From: Microvelia longipes
Taxonomy: Eukaryota; Arthropoda; Insecta; Hemiptera; Veliidae
DNA: 64,000 bases
Assembly (NCBI GenBank): GCA_018340805.1
Contig: JACMZG010001908.1
Span: forward strand, 39,973,380-40,037,379
Direction of reading: 5' to 3'
Part shown: in pieces, positions 13,756 through 26,327 of the stretch
How positions within the stretch are numbered: the first letter of the stretch is position 1
Layout: each line of letters starts with the position of its first letter
Notes under the pieces: generated by a model
Seen by the model: only the letters and a program-made list of their open reading frames with translations
Databases searched by the model: none
Told to the model about the DNA's origin: nothing
Position numbers and translations under genes: made by a program

Positions 13756-14781
13756 GTATGTTTTAAAAGTAGGAAAAGAAGGGTAGTTAAGGTCTTTGTA
13801 ACTAAATGCATATGTATTACATTTTTCTAATTTTACTAATGAAATTATTTAAATAATAGCACCACTAATTAACTTAACTTTTTTAAAGTAAATTAAACGA
13901 GATAATTAACCATAGTTTCTAATTTTAATATGTAAAATAAATCGAGATATTGTTAAAATTTAAAAAAATAATTACTTGATCTAATATGAATAATATACAA
14001 ATTAATGACAATAATTTTATAGTACTCGAAATGATGTGTTCTAATCAAAACTTGGTAAATGTCAATAACATGTAACATGAAAGTCTGGCCGTTAACAACT
14101 CTGCGCAACAGTTTGCAAATATAATAAACAAACTTACCAATATTAATCAATTACGACAATGCTAGTGATGTAGTTTTTTAAATTTCATCATCTAGAAAAA
14201 TTATATTTATTTTTTAATTTTAAAAAATTAACAACGAGTCTTTTAAAATTGAAAAACAATTTAGGTTTAATTATAAAAAGAAGTATAAAATAGGTATAAA
14301 TGATCAAATTACATCGACAAAAAATAAAAATATAATATTCAGGTAAAATATTCAATAAAGGTATATATTTATTCAATTGCTATGCAGAAATTTAGAAATA
14401 TTTTAAATGAAAGCTGAAATAGTTATTCAAGTCAATTTTCAGGATCAATTATTACCTCATATTTATATAATATATTAAATATTAACAAAACTATTTCTAT
14501 TTTTATCATTTTTCCGCATATATTGCTTCAAGTTATTTTCCATGACCCAGTTTCATTCATATGATATTAAAAATTGAAATATTAATTTATCTTTTACAAG
14601 GGTAGTCTTAGAGTTATTTTTGCAATCATATGACGTTGAATATTATTATATTTCTTATAAAGATTTACTTTATCTATATAAATACTTTGGTAAGTTGCTT
14701 CTAGGTGAAAAAGATAACATAGTAACAGTGGAAGGGTTTACAATTAAAGTTTGCAAAAAAAGTTATTAACTTTTATTTCAG

Positions 14782-14852
14782 CTCCTGGACGATGTCAAAT
14801 ACTTAAATGTGCAATACTTAAAATTAAGCAAAATGTAGGATTGCCAATGTAA
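14782..14852 (+). CDS. Candidate second exon of the small single-VWC-like gene
   Basis: The exon is preceded by TTAACTTTTATTTCAG, a strong acceptor. With the one base carried over from 13755 it reads APGRCQILKCAILKIKQ and then NVGLPM before TAA at 14850-14852. It adds the second and third cysteines (C-x4-C). A complete single-VWC domain would have further cysteines, including a terminal CC in many members; these are missing, so the gene is either truncated or has another 3' exon that I did not find. The full joined product would be about 49 residues. An AATAAA-like signal lies near 15071. The intron is 1,026 bp. Confidence 0.27.
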
Positions 14853-17800
14853 TATCAATATAAAATCTTTGTGGTCACTTGATATTGAGGGATAAGTTCA
14901 CATTAAATATGTTAAAGACGCACGTGTTATTTCCACATTTATACGATACACACAAGTTCAAAGTATGGCGGGCTTAGTAAAACGAGTCATGAATTAGAAA
15001 ATTTACACATAAGGCATTTCAAATGAAGCCTTACAAGATACATCAAATGAACACTAAAGAATTTAATCACAAATTAAATAAAACAACTTAAGCTTGGATA
15101 CAGGATTTTAATACTGAAAACTTACTATTTTCAGAAGCGTTGAACCAAATTCTAGAGTCCAAATTCCCTTAGATATTACAAGGCAATTCTATAATATTCA
15201 TAACATTTTTCCACCAATATTATACTTTCTCATTTTTTTTACTTCCTTGTACACTTGACTCTTTATAATATATTCATACATTATTAAATTTTATTGTTAC
15301 TTTTTCTCCTTTTTGAGATAGAATTTTTGCTGTTATGTGAACGATCTTAGGGTTTTCCTTCGCAAAATGATATAGAAAAAGAGTTAGGTTATATTATAGG
15401 TAATATTACGTTATGTGTATAACCTCTTAAATTTTTCAATTTTCCTGCTTCCATTGAAGTCAAAAGATGCCATGTATGGGTTTTTCCTTAGCTTTATTTA
15501 TAATTTATAACGAAAGCAAATTTCAATGTTTACATCTCACCAAAGCTTGTTTTCTTTTAATTTTTCTTATTCTTTAATTTTTTCAAAGCGTTCATGCTTC
15601 ACTTTTTTCGTTGTTTAATAAATATTTACATGTTAGAGATTACGAGTAAAAATTTATTTTATAGTAACATTTAAATTTAATTAAGAACTAAAGTTTTCTG
15701 GGGGCACATTAGTGTCCCTACCAAGTCTAGCGGTCACTGTCGTACCATCCTTTATTGGAAGCATCTCGAAGCAATTTTCATCCCCTCGTACCTTTTTATT
15801 AAGGACATAAAGAAATCATTTTAATAACAACTAAAAGATCTTGTTAAGCTAACCAATTCTACCGTATTAAATCTCTTTGTCATTCAAAGTCAAGTAGATA
15901 TGAAGGCTCAAAATTAGGTAGTTTTGGCACTCACTCACTCATTCATCAAAATTCTAAGGCACTTCCAGCACAAGTAGACACTTAAATTTGATACATAGAT
16001 TAATGTTGATGTAAAAATCAATATAAAATCATCAAAATCTAACATATGCAGTTCCTTCTTCCTAATATGCTCTACTTAAGTTGAAAGGCGATCTTTACCT
16101 CAATTAAACGTACAAAGACAAAATCATTACACGCCTGTGTTTTTGTTGGCATAAATAACTCTCGCTAACTCAAACGAAAAATGTTATTTGAATTTTTCTA
16201 TAATAAAAATTTGAAAATGATTTATTTTAATTATTTATTTTAGCACAGCTTATGCTTTTAGTACTTTTAATTTATTTAACAAAAGAGTAATTATGTCTAT
16301 CCTTGTGCGAGCATTCAACTATTCATAATTTTTAAATTATCCTTTTATTAGTCAGTATAAACTAAAGATCTTTTTTTAGTAAACATAACTAAATGTAAAT
16401 ATATTTGTCCATGAAAATATTAAAATCATTTATTTTAAAAATTAGGCATGTTAAATTAAGATAAGAATTAAAAGTCCTTTTGTTTGTGTAAAATAATTTT
16501 TTTTAATATAAGTATATTTTAAGTAGGTAATTAAGTTTATTAATTTTTTTTAAATGAATAATTTATAAGTATCAGCAGTTTTACAGATTTTACAACTAGT
16601 CTTTAAAGGCAGGGTCGTAAAGCTACCATTACTAAAAGTTAGTTTTGCTGCATTTTCAGTACGAAATTTCTGGTATAAAATATTCAGATAGGAGAGGAAT
16701 ATTAGAAGAAGGGGAAATCGTGCCTTATCAGTTTCACCAAGTTTCAGCACCCCTAACAGCCAGGAATGCCTTAACACGACTCTACTTAATTTTTGGGGAC
16801 GAAAATTCGATATTCATATAATCCTACATTTGCCGTGTTTAAGCAATATTTTGATTAGGTTGTTGCTGATTTTTTCTGTTTTGTAAGCAATATTTGATAG
16901 CACAAGTTGATATGCTTCATAAGTTTATTTATACCTAGCTGTATCAAGTATACAAAGAATAACTTACAAGAACACGAGATTTAAGAAATAATTATTTATA
17001 TTATAAACATAGAGCAATTACGTTAAACATTAAGTTAATTAAATATAGTCCTAATTAATTCCAAATAATGTTTTTAAATGTCGCTTTTGTAAAATCAATA
17101 AGTCTTCGAGTATAACTTCTAAAAAAACCATAATTGTATTAAATGAAATAAATACATATTTTTATTCCTCACCATAAATAAGTAAGACAAACAAAATCCT
17201 TATAAACATACATGCTAAAAGTAAATAAAAACACAGATACCCTAATTCTAAATTTATATTATGAAAGTATAGATGGGCGGCCGCTATTATAGAAAAATCA
17301 ACAAAATTAAAAATATTTATTAGACGTTATTTAATTTCCCTAAAAATAACTAAAATAATTACACTAATTTATATTAACTATTATATTATTATTACTGATT
17401 AAGAATGACATATTTTAGTTTACACTAGGAGCTACCTAAGTGATCTAATGCTATGGCTAAAAGCCCCGGTCTTAAAAAAAATGACTTATGAGCTTAGATA
17501 CATCATAAACTCGAGCCACAATTTAACATGGATATACGTACATTTGAAAAATTACTATCAATTTTAATTCAATTGATTTACAAGCAAGTGCTGTCAATAG
17601 AAAAAGATCAAAATTTAAAAAAGTAAGGTATGCTTTTGAAAACCATGTTTTAAATAAACATACACAAAACGTTAAAAATTATTTTGACTAGCTCTCAAAT
17701 ACATAAGAGGAGAAATAAATCTTACAAAGAAAATGTTTTCTTTCAGTGGTACTTCTTAAAAACTTTCTTACTTGAAAGCTGTCTTTAAAAGAATAAAAAA

Positions 17801-18428
17801 AGATAAGAAAGAGGAAGTGGAGAAAGACAAATCGTTTTTAGTCGAGTAAAGATTGCTCAAGAGTCGAAGAGAGACTTTAAGGGTTAAGGGTTAAAAGTAC
17901 AGGCAAATAGAAAGCATGATAAGTGGACTTGGATTGCGAAACAGGACTTTTTCTTGGATTTTGTTCCTTAAGGGTTTCAACCCCTAGAGGCTTCGACTCA
18001 TGACAGACATACTGACTCACAAAAATAAACCTAGATTTTCTTCTAAAAGGAAAATAAGGAACGCTTTTTCCCGTAAATAAACGAACAAAAAACAAACTTA
18101 AATTATTTACTCTTTTCTTATTCTTCAGTTGTAAACCTTATTTAATAATAAATCGACTTATTGATCCTAATTTTCTGAAAGGCTAATTCAAAACGTTTAT
18201 TTTACTTAGTTTATAAATTTATATTTAAAGTTGACCCAAAAAATATTAACTAGAAAAAAATAAAAATAGTTCAATCCACAGAAAATTTTATAGAATCAGA
18301 TTATGAATTGTCGTTACCTGCCCAATAAAGATTTGCAATAAAAAAATATATTTTAATGTTAGAAGATTTCACAAACATAAGTCCGCGTAAAAAAAATTTC
18401 ATTAAAGCCTGAAAATGTCATTAAAGAA
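14853..18428. other. Gene-free intronic stretch with weak frames
   Basis: Two minus-strand frames (16550-16777, 75 codons; 17877-18095, 72 codons) have mixed composition but no recognisable domain or splice structure. I do not call them genes. The rest is unstructured AT-rich DNA. Confidence 0.4.
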
Positions 18429-18491
18429 CGATTTAGTTGCCAAGGCAACTAAATCGACATCCGCCGGCTGTAAAATTTGACTCTACAGCCG
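18429..18491. repeat. Two consecutive perfect hairpins
   Basis: CGATTTAGTTGCC (18429-18441) pairs with 18444-18456 across a 2-nt loop. Eight nucleotides later CGGCTGTA (18465-18472) pairs with TACAGCCG (18484-18491). Both stems are perfect and G+C-richer than the flanks. Side-by-side stems could be an RNA structure or the ends of two small inverted-repeat elements. Confidence 0.7.
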
Positions 18492-19369
18492 CTACGTAAA
18501 ATGGTTAGTAAATTAAAAAAAAGTAAAATATTAAATGTTTTTTGTTATTTTGTTGACTGCGTCCCCCCAAAAAATAGTACAAGCAAAAAACATGGCTGCA
18601 AAGCAATTTATTGATTCTTTTCACTCGACAATATACTAATTTCAGCCACAATAAAATCGCATTCTTCAGTCTAGTTACATAATCTAATTATTTATAATTA
18701 TTTAAAAGTTATTAAAGATTTAATTATTTATTTAAATTAAAGATCATTCATAATCTAATTATTTAAAATTCCAAAACTAACAAAACGTCACGCTACGGAT
18801 AAATGCTTTCTTATGAGCCTGTTTTATTAACGAAAGGTTTACATAAATCGCTTTATATTTTACTGCAGATAAAAATATTTCTCAAGACTAGTTATCTAAA
18901 AATATTTAATGATTGATTAGGTCTATAAAAATTAACACGGAACTTTTATTTAATAAACGTCAAAATTTTTAGATGAACTAACTATTGTTTGCGTGACGAG
19001 GCATCGAAACGTCGCGTGTAGATATTATATAGTACGACCTAACTTTATTTAAATGTATATTGACACTTTTACGTATAAATTTTCCCCTTAGATTCCAAAA
19101 AAACTTTTAGAAGTATATAGGGGAGCATTTGTATAATTATTAGGAAACTCCGAGCCAAACATTATTTACAATTTTCTGGTACTAAATTCGTAAGTAAGTT
19201 CATTTCTATTTTTCGGTTGTTTTTTTAAAGGAAAAGTCAACTTTAATATAGACTATCATGCCAGCAATTATTATCACTAGATATGCTCTAGTAATAGTCA
19301 TTTAAAAATAATTTCTTATTATTTTTATCAATATTTAACAAAAAAAAAAATAAAAAAACATTGGATTCG

Positions 19370-20010
19370 CTAGTTCACCCTGCGTCGGACTCGCTTCGCT
19401 TGTCCTCAAATAGTAAATGCATCATTCTCAGCGGTCACCCATACAGCACTAACAACGCTCAATACTACCTAAGTTTTATGATCCTACAAAAATTATGGAT
19501 ATACTTGACACGAAACTTTGTGTACTTATTAAATAAGTAATGGAATACATTTGTACAAAATTCCAACTCAATTGAATCATTATCTGATTTTTTACAATTT
19601 TTTAAAAAACGTACACAAGGTATTCGATAAAAATTGAACAAATTCTGATAATGAGATAAAACTTGTCACATATATTAGTCTTACATAGCTACATGCGTGC
19701 CGAATCTTAATCCGATCGCATCATTTTTCCGCGTTTTAATGTTTTACATTTTCGCTGAATGATTATGGGGTGAAAAAAGTTATTTTCCAAATAGCACAAC
19801 TACAGTGATAGACTGATTTTTATACAAAGTTTTAACTCTCTAGCGTGAATACAGTAGGAGAGCTACGATGATAACAGAAACACACATATTAAAACACTGC
19901 GCTTATTAAAACACCTGAAACGAATAATTCCGGTTTCACCCGGTTTCAGATTTGTTTGCAAACACAATACTTTTCCTATATACCTACGGTATAAATGAGG
20001 AAAAGTAAAA
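19370..20010 (-). mobile_element. 5S-module repeat element, copy C (near full length)
   Basis: Read on the minus strand from 20010, it has the head (CTCATTTATACCGTAGGTA, then TATAGGAAAAGTATTGTG, a GAAACCGGGT motif and GGAATTATTCG), a middle resembling copy D (CAGTCTATCACTGTAG, GGCACGCATGTAGC), then the 5S-like module at about 19430-19480 (AGTATTGAGCG, TGTATGGGTGACCGC). The tail holds GAGGACAAGCGAAGCG. The order is the same as in copy D. No poly-A tail or clear target duplication is visible, so the class is open. Confidence 0.65.
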
Positions 20011-21184
20011 ATAGCTATAATAGAGGGCATTCAAGTAAAAATGTATGCATATGAGGTACAGAGGACAAATAATTTTTGGAAGGCTTCTAGTAGGATAGAT
20101 GAAATGTTCCATAATAATTAACCATCATATATTTGTTACAACGTTAATTGTCAAATGATTTATTTATTAATATCATTATTTATTATCATTTACCAATATT
20201 ATGACTTCTTTTCGTTTAATTCTTAATCAAATACTTAATCAATTCAAACTATTTAACTGTTTAAACTATTTAATACTTAATCAAATAGTTTAAACAAAGT
20301 TCGGTTCCTTTTCATGTCATCTATTTTTTAAATAATTCCCTTTAAGTTTGTTTTGTTGATAAAAAATCGGGTGTCTGTAAAAATATAAACACGATATAGA
20401 CGTCTGCGTATAAACATATGTTTTAGTAGTTCAAACGACTTAACTAACGTAAGAGATTGAAAATATTTTGAAATTGATTAAATACATATATCATTACGGA
20501 TTAGCGAGATGACAGGGCAGGATTATGATAAATTTGAAAACCGATGTTTTTATAAGTTACAAGTAAATAATATGACACTTTGATAAAAGAACTTTGTGCT
20601 GTCTTTTGGGAAGCGGCTCTTATTGGCCTACTTTAAACTACTAAGCATTTGCCTTGCCTCCTTTTGTGTGACCAGCACTCTAAATGTGTTTTAATTTAAT
20701 TTTATCTCCAGACGGTGTATAATGTAAAGTTTATTGACTAGTTTTTTATGGAGTAAAGAAGCACTTTTCCTTCCCAAGGGAGAAAAAGCGTTTCCTATTA
20801 TTGGGTTATTAGAGCCAATTATATCATTTTTTTTAGGGGAGTGGTATTCTGTAAATGTATACAGGTGACCAATCAATTTTTGTAATTTTGGGGGAGGCAC
20901 CCCCAAAATTTTTTGACATTTTTAAAAAATGTATTGACTCAAAATCCGCAAAAATTACCAGTCAACAAATAATCCGTTGACAATCAGTCAACAAAACCTA
21001 TTTAAATGAAATCAACGTCTGAAGATAAAATCTTGTATGCACCTTGGGAGGAAATCTAAAATGCTATTTTCCCCTTAGCAATTACCTTCCTCGGCTTCGT
21101 GTGTTGTAATGTAACACTGATATTAGCCGTGCTATATGTAATAATATAACACTGATATTATAGTTGGCCAAGACGTAAATATCC
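20011..21184. other. Gene-free intronic stretch
   Basis: A minus frame at 20691-20906 has no recognisable domain. No exon or array is seen. Confidence 0.4.
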
Positions 21185-21415
21185 ACATAATCGAGGTGTT
21201 CAAAATAATCGACGTGTTAAGGCTTTTTGATTTACATCCTTTGAGCTTATCAACAGTGTCTATGACAGGGTTCGAATCCCGGAAAGGACGGTATGTTTAT
21301 ACATACTACAAAGGCACATTGTCACCTAATAGTGAGAGTTAATAACAACGGCCTCAATAAGGCAACCTACTACTAGGGTTAAACCGAAGTTGTTCCCCTC
21401 TCCTTCCATAAAATA
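21185..21415 (+). mobile_element. tRNA-like SINE fragment (B-box region)
   Basis: At about 21273-21290 GGGTTCGAATCCC is an ideal tRNA B-box/T-arm (T-loop TTCGAAT flanked by GGG/CCC). No convincing A-box lies at tRNA distance upstream, so it is not a tRNA gene. The downstream body (ATGTTTATACATACTAC, then GGCCTCAATAAGGCAACC) is typical of a tRNA-derived retroposon body, but I cannot name the family. Confidence 0.45.
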
Positions 21416-24129
21416 AACATGCAATAGTCAAAACTTTATTTAATAACCATTCAAAGGTACAATCAAACTATTTGAAATTGGTGTATACGCAAAAAATTTA
21501 AGTTTTAGGGAAACTATAAGTCAGCATAATAGTCCGACATGCAAAGAGAGTAATTTTCCGACATATACTTATACACATATAATTGTGAATAGAGCCTAGT
21601 TAATTTTAATAGACAAAATGTTTGCACATAGAATCATACCTTTCCTCCTATCTCTTTTTTAAGTGTTATTAAAAATGTGCAAGATATTTTATTTTACCTT
21701 AAGTTAAACTAATTAATAATTTTTATACTCCATATTTCATCTCTACCATAGATCAAATTTCGTATTAAAAAGTCCAAAAGAATTAATTAGTTTTTAATTT
21801 TCTCCCAAAATTACTACGATAAAGGGGTATTTTAAGCTATAAATTTCCTTTAGGAAAAATCAATATTTATAATGTTTATGAGTTTTCTAGTAGTCTATTA
21901 AAAAAGGTTTATAATTAGGAAATGCGTGATGGTTTGTTTGGGCGAGGGTTAGCGTGTATTCTACATAGGAAGTTTTAGATGCGTCTATTGAGGGTACTTT
22001 CCACGCATTTATTTAAACTTAAAAGCGGAATGATAATAAATAAAAAAATTATAGAAGAAATATTTTTTTATAACTGAGCTCACGCATTTCTCTTAGGTGC
22101 TTTATAATTAAGCATATTTTATTATAATACAAAATTATGAAAGTAAAAAAAAAGTTAAAATTATGAAGTAATTATAAGTCAGAGAATAAATAATAACGCA
22201 TTTAATTAGAGTCAGTATTTTGTTTGACTTCTTATAAACATAATAATATATGATTAATTTTTTTAATAAATAAAATGATAGAAATAATTGTACAAAATTA
22301 TTCAATGTGTACAATTTAAAAAAAATATATCTTATTAAAACTATTTTTTGGCCGGACAAAATACCTCAAAATATAATAAAAAATAAAAATTTGTTGTACA
22401 CTGGCATTATCGTTGGTAAGTATGGATTAATAATTAAATTTTACTTAATTAAATTAAAACATTATAAAATAAAATTTATAATATAATGAACTTAAAAATA
22501 GAGACAAATAAATGATGGAGTTGTCAATTTTACGTCAAGTATTATTAAGTAAAAACCCACGTTTAACAAACACGTAAAGGAATCATAATTGCGAGAAAAA
22601 GTTAGAAATGTATTTATTTTAACAGTAATAGAGATAAACTGACTGTCACAATAGAAAAGGAAAGTTCTACCTTAAAGGCATAAACTAGACTAAATCTGTA
22701 ACTACACAAATATATTGTTGGTTTAGTCTAACCAGTATAAATATACTACTTTAGAATCCAATTCTTATTCTTAATCCTGTGTAGTTAGGCACCCTTCTAG
22801 AAGAGAAAAACTTATAAAAGTCAGAAAAGTCCTGAGGGCACGGTGTTAAGGTGGGATGTCCCTTCATCAAACATTCTGCCTTTTAAAAAGGTAGTTTGGC
22901 CGGCGGGCAGCTTTTTATCCCAATGTTGACTTGACTAACACTCACTAATGCAAATTTTTGTGGAAGGATAAAAAGGTAACTTTTGCTCCCTAGGTCGGAA
23001 AACCTTTTGTTTTTATCTCATTCTCACTTACTGAATAATACATCGGAGTCCATCTTTAGTCACAAAGTTAAAAATCGATTCCCTAAAGTAAAAGAGTCTT
23101 GGTATGGACCAGTTATCGAATTATCCTTCTAAGCCGTCTCTCTGGGGGACGTAGAGACAAAATTTGATGAAAACTTCCTTTTTCTCTCTCTCGTAGATCT
23201 GTAAAGTAGACTTCCCTATTACATCTATAGGGCGGTGTAAAGGTAAGTTTGTACTTTCACTCAAAGAACACAACAGTTCTCTTTAAGGTTTCTAAATTAC
23301 ATTATCTTTTCGTTCTTTTCAACTATTTTATCCACAAAATAACAGAAAACAGAAGCAAGCCAACACATATTTAATGTAAATTTCAATATAATCTTTATAA
23401 GGGATACTTAAAACTGGTACGCGCATCAAGCATTTCACATCTACTAAACTAGTCAGAGCAGAGTAGGATAATTAGGCAGTACAAAATATTCATTAAAGCT
23501 CTTACATTAAGCACTACATTATAGTACCATATACAGTTTAGTCTACAGTACAGTAGTGCCTTTAAACAATATGAATCAATATAGTAACAAATAACTAATA
23601 TTTATAAAAATAATTTTGAATTTTAACTTGTTTCTAAAATTATTAAAGAGATAATACAGTCATATTTGATTTGATTCTTGATAACATAATATACAATATA
23701 CAATATGTTATTATTAAAATTATAACGTTATTTATACACAATATTATATTTTAAAATTCTCTATTTTTATTAATGTGGTTTATTACTTAACTGAAATATT
23801 TTGAAAGCTAATGAATTTAATCTGAATAGAAGCTATGTATAGAACTAATTAGTAATTTAATCTCGTGTATCAATATTAAATATCTTTACTTATAAATCAA
23901 ACACAAACATATGAGCTTAAAATTAACTTACTGAGTTATTTGATACAGCTATGTATTTATATGTATGGTTTGGTATTTAATCTAAAACAATCTCTTATTT
24001 GTATCCCTTATACATCGGCAGTGACTTAGTTTCCATACATCTCTTTTATCCTCTTACTGATCCAAACGTGTTGCTATCGTTATTTTGTTGGCAACATCTT
24101 CTTCTTAATCATTATATACTAATAAATGT
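21416..24129. other. Gene-free intronic stretch
   Basis: There is a G+C-richer patch at about 22840-22920 and another at 23090-23240. Neither has an open frame with splice sites. The remainder is unstructured AT-rich DNA. Confidence 0.4.
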
Positions 24130-24217
24130 TTCATTTGTATTAATTAAATTGATGTAGCTTCATTTCTATTAATTAAATTGTATGAAGCTTTATTTTTATT
24201 AATTAAATTAATGTAGT
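24130..24217. repeat. Tandem repeat, 3 x about 30 bp
   Basis: TTCATTTCTATTAATTAAAT plus GATGTAGC-like ends recurs from 24130, 24159 and 24189 with a few changes. Confidence 0.85.
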
Positions 24218-24357
24218 TCAGTAACTTATCTCCTTACTACATTTAAAAATATCTAGTGAACTAAGAATTATTTTTGAAAACTTTGGGACAATGTTGGGTA
24301 CTTTCTTAAAGATATACAAACCATTCGCTTCATACATTTTTAAATGAGTTGTATATA

Positions 24358-24792
24358 AATAATGTAACTATAACAAGTTTATATAAGAAATAATGTCACT
24401 ATGACAAGTTTATATCTGAAATAATATAACTATAACAAGTTTATATATAAAATAATGTAACTATAACAAGTTTATATAAGAAATAATGTCACTATGACAA
24501 GTTTATATCTGAAATAATGTAACTATAACAAGTTTAAATATAAAACAATGTCACTATGACAAGTTTATATCTGAAATAAAGTAACTATAACAAGTTTATA
24601 CATAAAATAATGTAACTATAACAAGTTTAAATATAAAATAATGTCACTATGACAAGTTTATATCTGAAATAAAGTAACTATAACAAGTTTATACATAAAA
24701 TAATGTAACTATAACAAGTTTATATCTGAAAATGTCACTATAGCAAGTTCATATATGAATTAATGTCACTATAACTAGTTTATATATGAAAA
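24358..24792. repeat. 31-bp minisatellite with 93-bp higher-order period
   Basis: About 14 copies of a 31-bp unit are present. Two kinds alternate: type A has GTAACTATAACAAG and type B has GTCACTATGACAAG. The copies run A-B-A, A-B, then A-B-A' and A-B-A' where the last two trimers are almost identical, so a 93-bp trimer has itself been duplicated. The last two copies are diverged and one has a 3-bp deletion. Confidence 0.93.
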
Positions 24793-25904
24793 TGTAAAAA
24801 GTTTAATTTCATTTACAAATTTGTAAAAAATAGTCTAGAATGCAATACAACAAAAACTGTTTTGTGATTGTTATAACACACTTTTACATTCTTTGAAAGA
24901 TAAAAGAAAAGTGCTTTACCTATTTGAACAAATAAAAGGAATATTTGATTTCTAAAAAGAAAGATTTTTTAAGGGATGAAGAGAAAAATAAAAATGTTAC
25001 TTTGTCGAGAACGAAAAAAATAAAAAGTGAGAAAATCTTTGTGTTTGAAAAAATCCAAAAATTGATTCTTTTCCTTTTTTCGGTATTCTTAAAAAATAAT
25101 AAAATAAAAAGAGTGCAAAATATGAAAATTGAAACTGTTAACAAACATTTTCTTTTTCTATCTCATTTATTCTCTTTTTTTAAACCAATGATCTTTAAAA
25201 AAAAATCCACCAAAAATGAGGGTTAAAAAAAAGGTTATGTGTTAAAAAATCTCTAAAAAAGCGCCTCGTTATCAGCTGAAAATAGAAGGGAGGTTAAACG
25301 ATGTGATTTTCAGAATCATTTCATCCCCCGCAGTGAAATAGAAGATTTTTTACGGAAATGATGATAAGGGCCGGAAAATATAAGAAAAATGTAAAAATGG
25401 CACCAGAGTGTTGACTAACTGATAAACCTAATAACCATGATTAAGTACAACATTTTATTCGTTTTCTTACCTTTTTACCTAATTTATTTGCTCATTATTT
25501 ATTATTATTTCTTATGCATAAAATTATATTTTCCCCTTATTTTTCTTTATTTATTTAAGTACATTTATTATATGTTTATTCGCGTTATCGCAAAAAGTAA
25601 TAAAAGATAAAGAAATAATAAACTTTAAAATATTTGAATAGAATAAAATTTTCTTAATTTATGTTTTTTTAAGCAAGAGAATTGGATTTTTTATAGTTTT
25701 CCTTTTTGTTATCTCAAGCTTATTTAAAACATTTAATAGCAAAAATAAACGATAAAGGGTAAAATAAAATAAAATATTTTTTTAAAGTAGCCTGAAGTAA
25801 AGGCAGAACATACATGTCAATCCATGAAAAATTAATTAAATTTAAAATCAAAATATTCAGAATGAAAGCTCCTACTTATCCTTAAATATATATAAAGAAC
25901 TTAC

Positions 25905-26015
25905 AATGGTCAAGTGCTTGGACTGCAGCTAGAAGACAAGCCAGGTGAAGGAGGAGGGATATCATCCTGCCTGTATCCTGCTAACATTCAATCATTTCCT
26001 TCTTCTTCATATCAT
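25905..26015 (-). CDS. Ddr: Discoidin domain receptor, start-codon and signal-peptide exon
   Basis: On the minus strand an acceptor TTTGTTTTCAG (from 26016 upward) opens the exon and the donor T|GTAAGT (25899-25904) closes it. The coding part is 25905-25965: ATG at 25965-25963, then MISLLLHLACLLAAVQALDH and one base. This is a textbook signal peptide: a hydrophobic core at residues 2-14 and AVQA before a likely cleavage after residue 17. One base carries over to the exon at 10267-10372, giving Ser and then the discoidin domain, as expected for Ddr (secretory entry, type I membrane receptor). The 5' part (25966-26015) is untranslated and holds two very short upstream ORFs, ATG-ATA-TGA and ATG-ATT-GAA-TGT-TAG, which could damp translation. 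A noncoding first exon must lie at higher coordinates. Confidence 0.85.
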
Positions 26016-26327
26016 CTGAAAACAAACACATAAGAATCATTAGCAACACTAGTTTCTGCCACTGCCATAGTCAGCCTAATTATAATTAGAGCAACAAAGA
26101 GTATAAGGAAAAGATAAATATTGTGGAAGAACATAAAATAGCAAACTGTACTGTACGTATAATGTTTAGCACTTCTTTTCCTGACATTACACTAAATTAG
26201 ACTCATAGTTTATAGAAAGTTAACACCAACCGTCTAGTTGTCATATGGTTGTCCTGTGGTCATTAAAAGATTTATATATCCTACATTATTATAGTTTTAA
26301 TTTACTCTTCATTTAAATAAGTCTGAC

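Larger units (their letters stand above)
10373..25904 (-). other. Ddr: Ddr intron 1 (15,532 bp, phase 1)
   Basis: It lies between the donor GTAAGT (25899-25904) and the acceptor ending at 10373, both on the minus strand. It contains the 23-bp and 31-bp minisatellites, a full 5S-module element (copy C), a tRNA-like fragment and a possible nested plus-strand gene. Long first introns in receptor genes often hold enhancers; none can be demonstrated here. Confidence 0.75.

Noticed and set aside
16550..16777. 75-codon minus frame, and the 72-codon one at 17877-18095
   Set aside because: Composition is acceptable but neither shows a domain, splice sites or a repeat relation; they are not supportable as genes.
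21273..21290. tRNA gene
   Set aside because: A perfect B-box is present but no A-box at tRNA distance and no acceptor stem.
25201..25290. Possible Ddr exon 2 starting after TTCTATTTTCAG on the minus strand
   Set aside because: Joined to the signal-peptide exon it reaches a stop after seven codons, whereas the exon at 10267-10372 continues the protein properly. A truncated isoform cannot be excluded.
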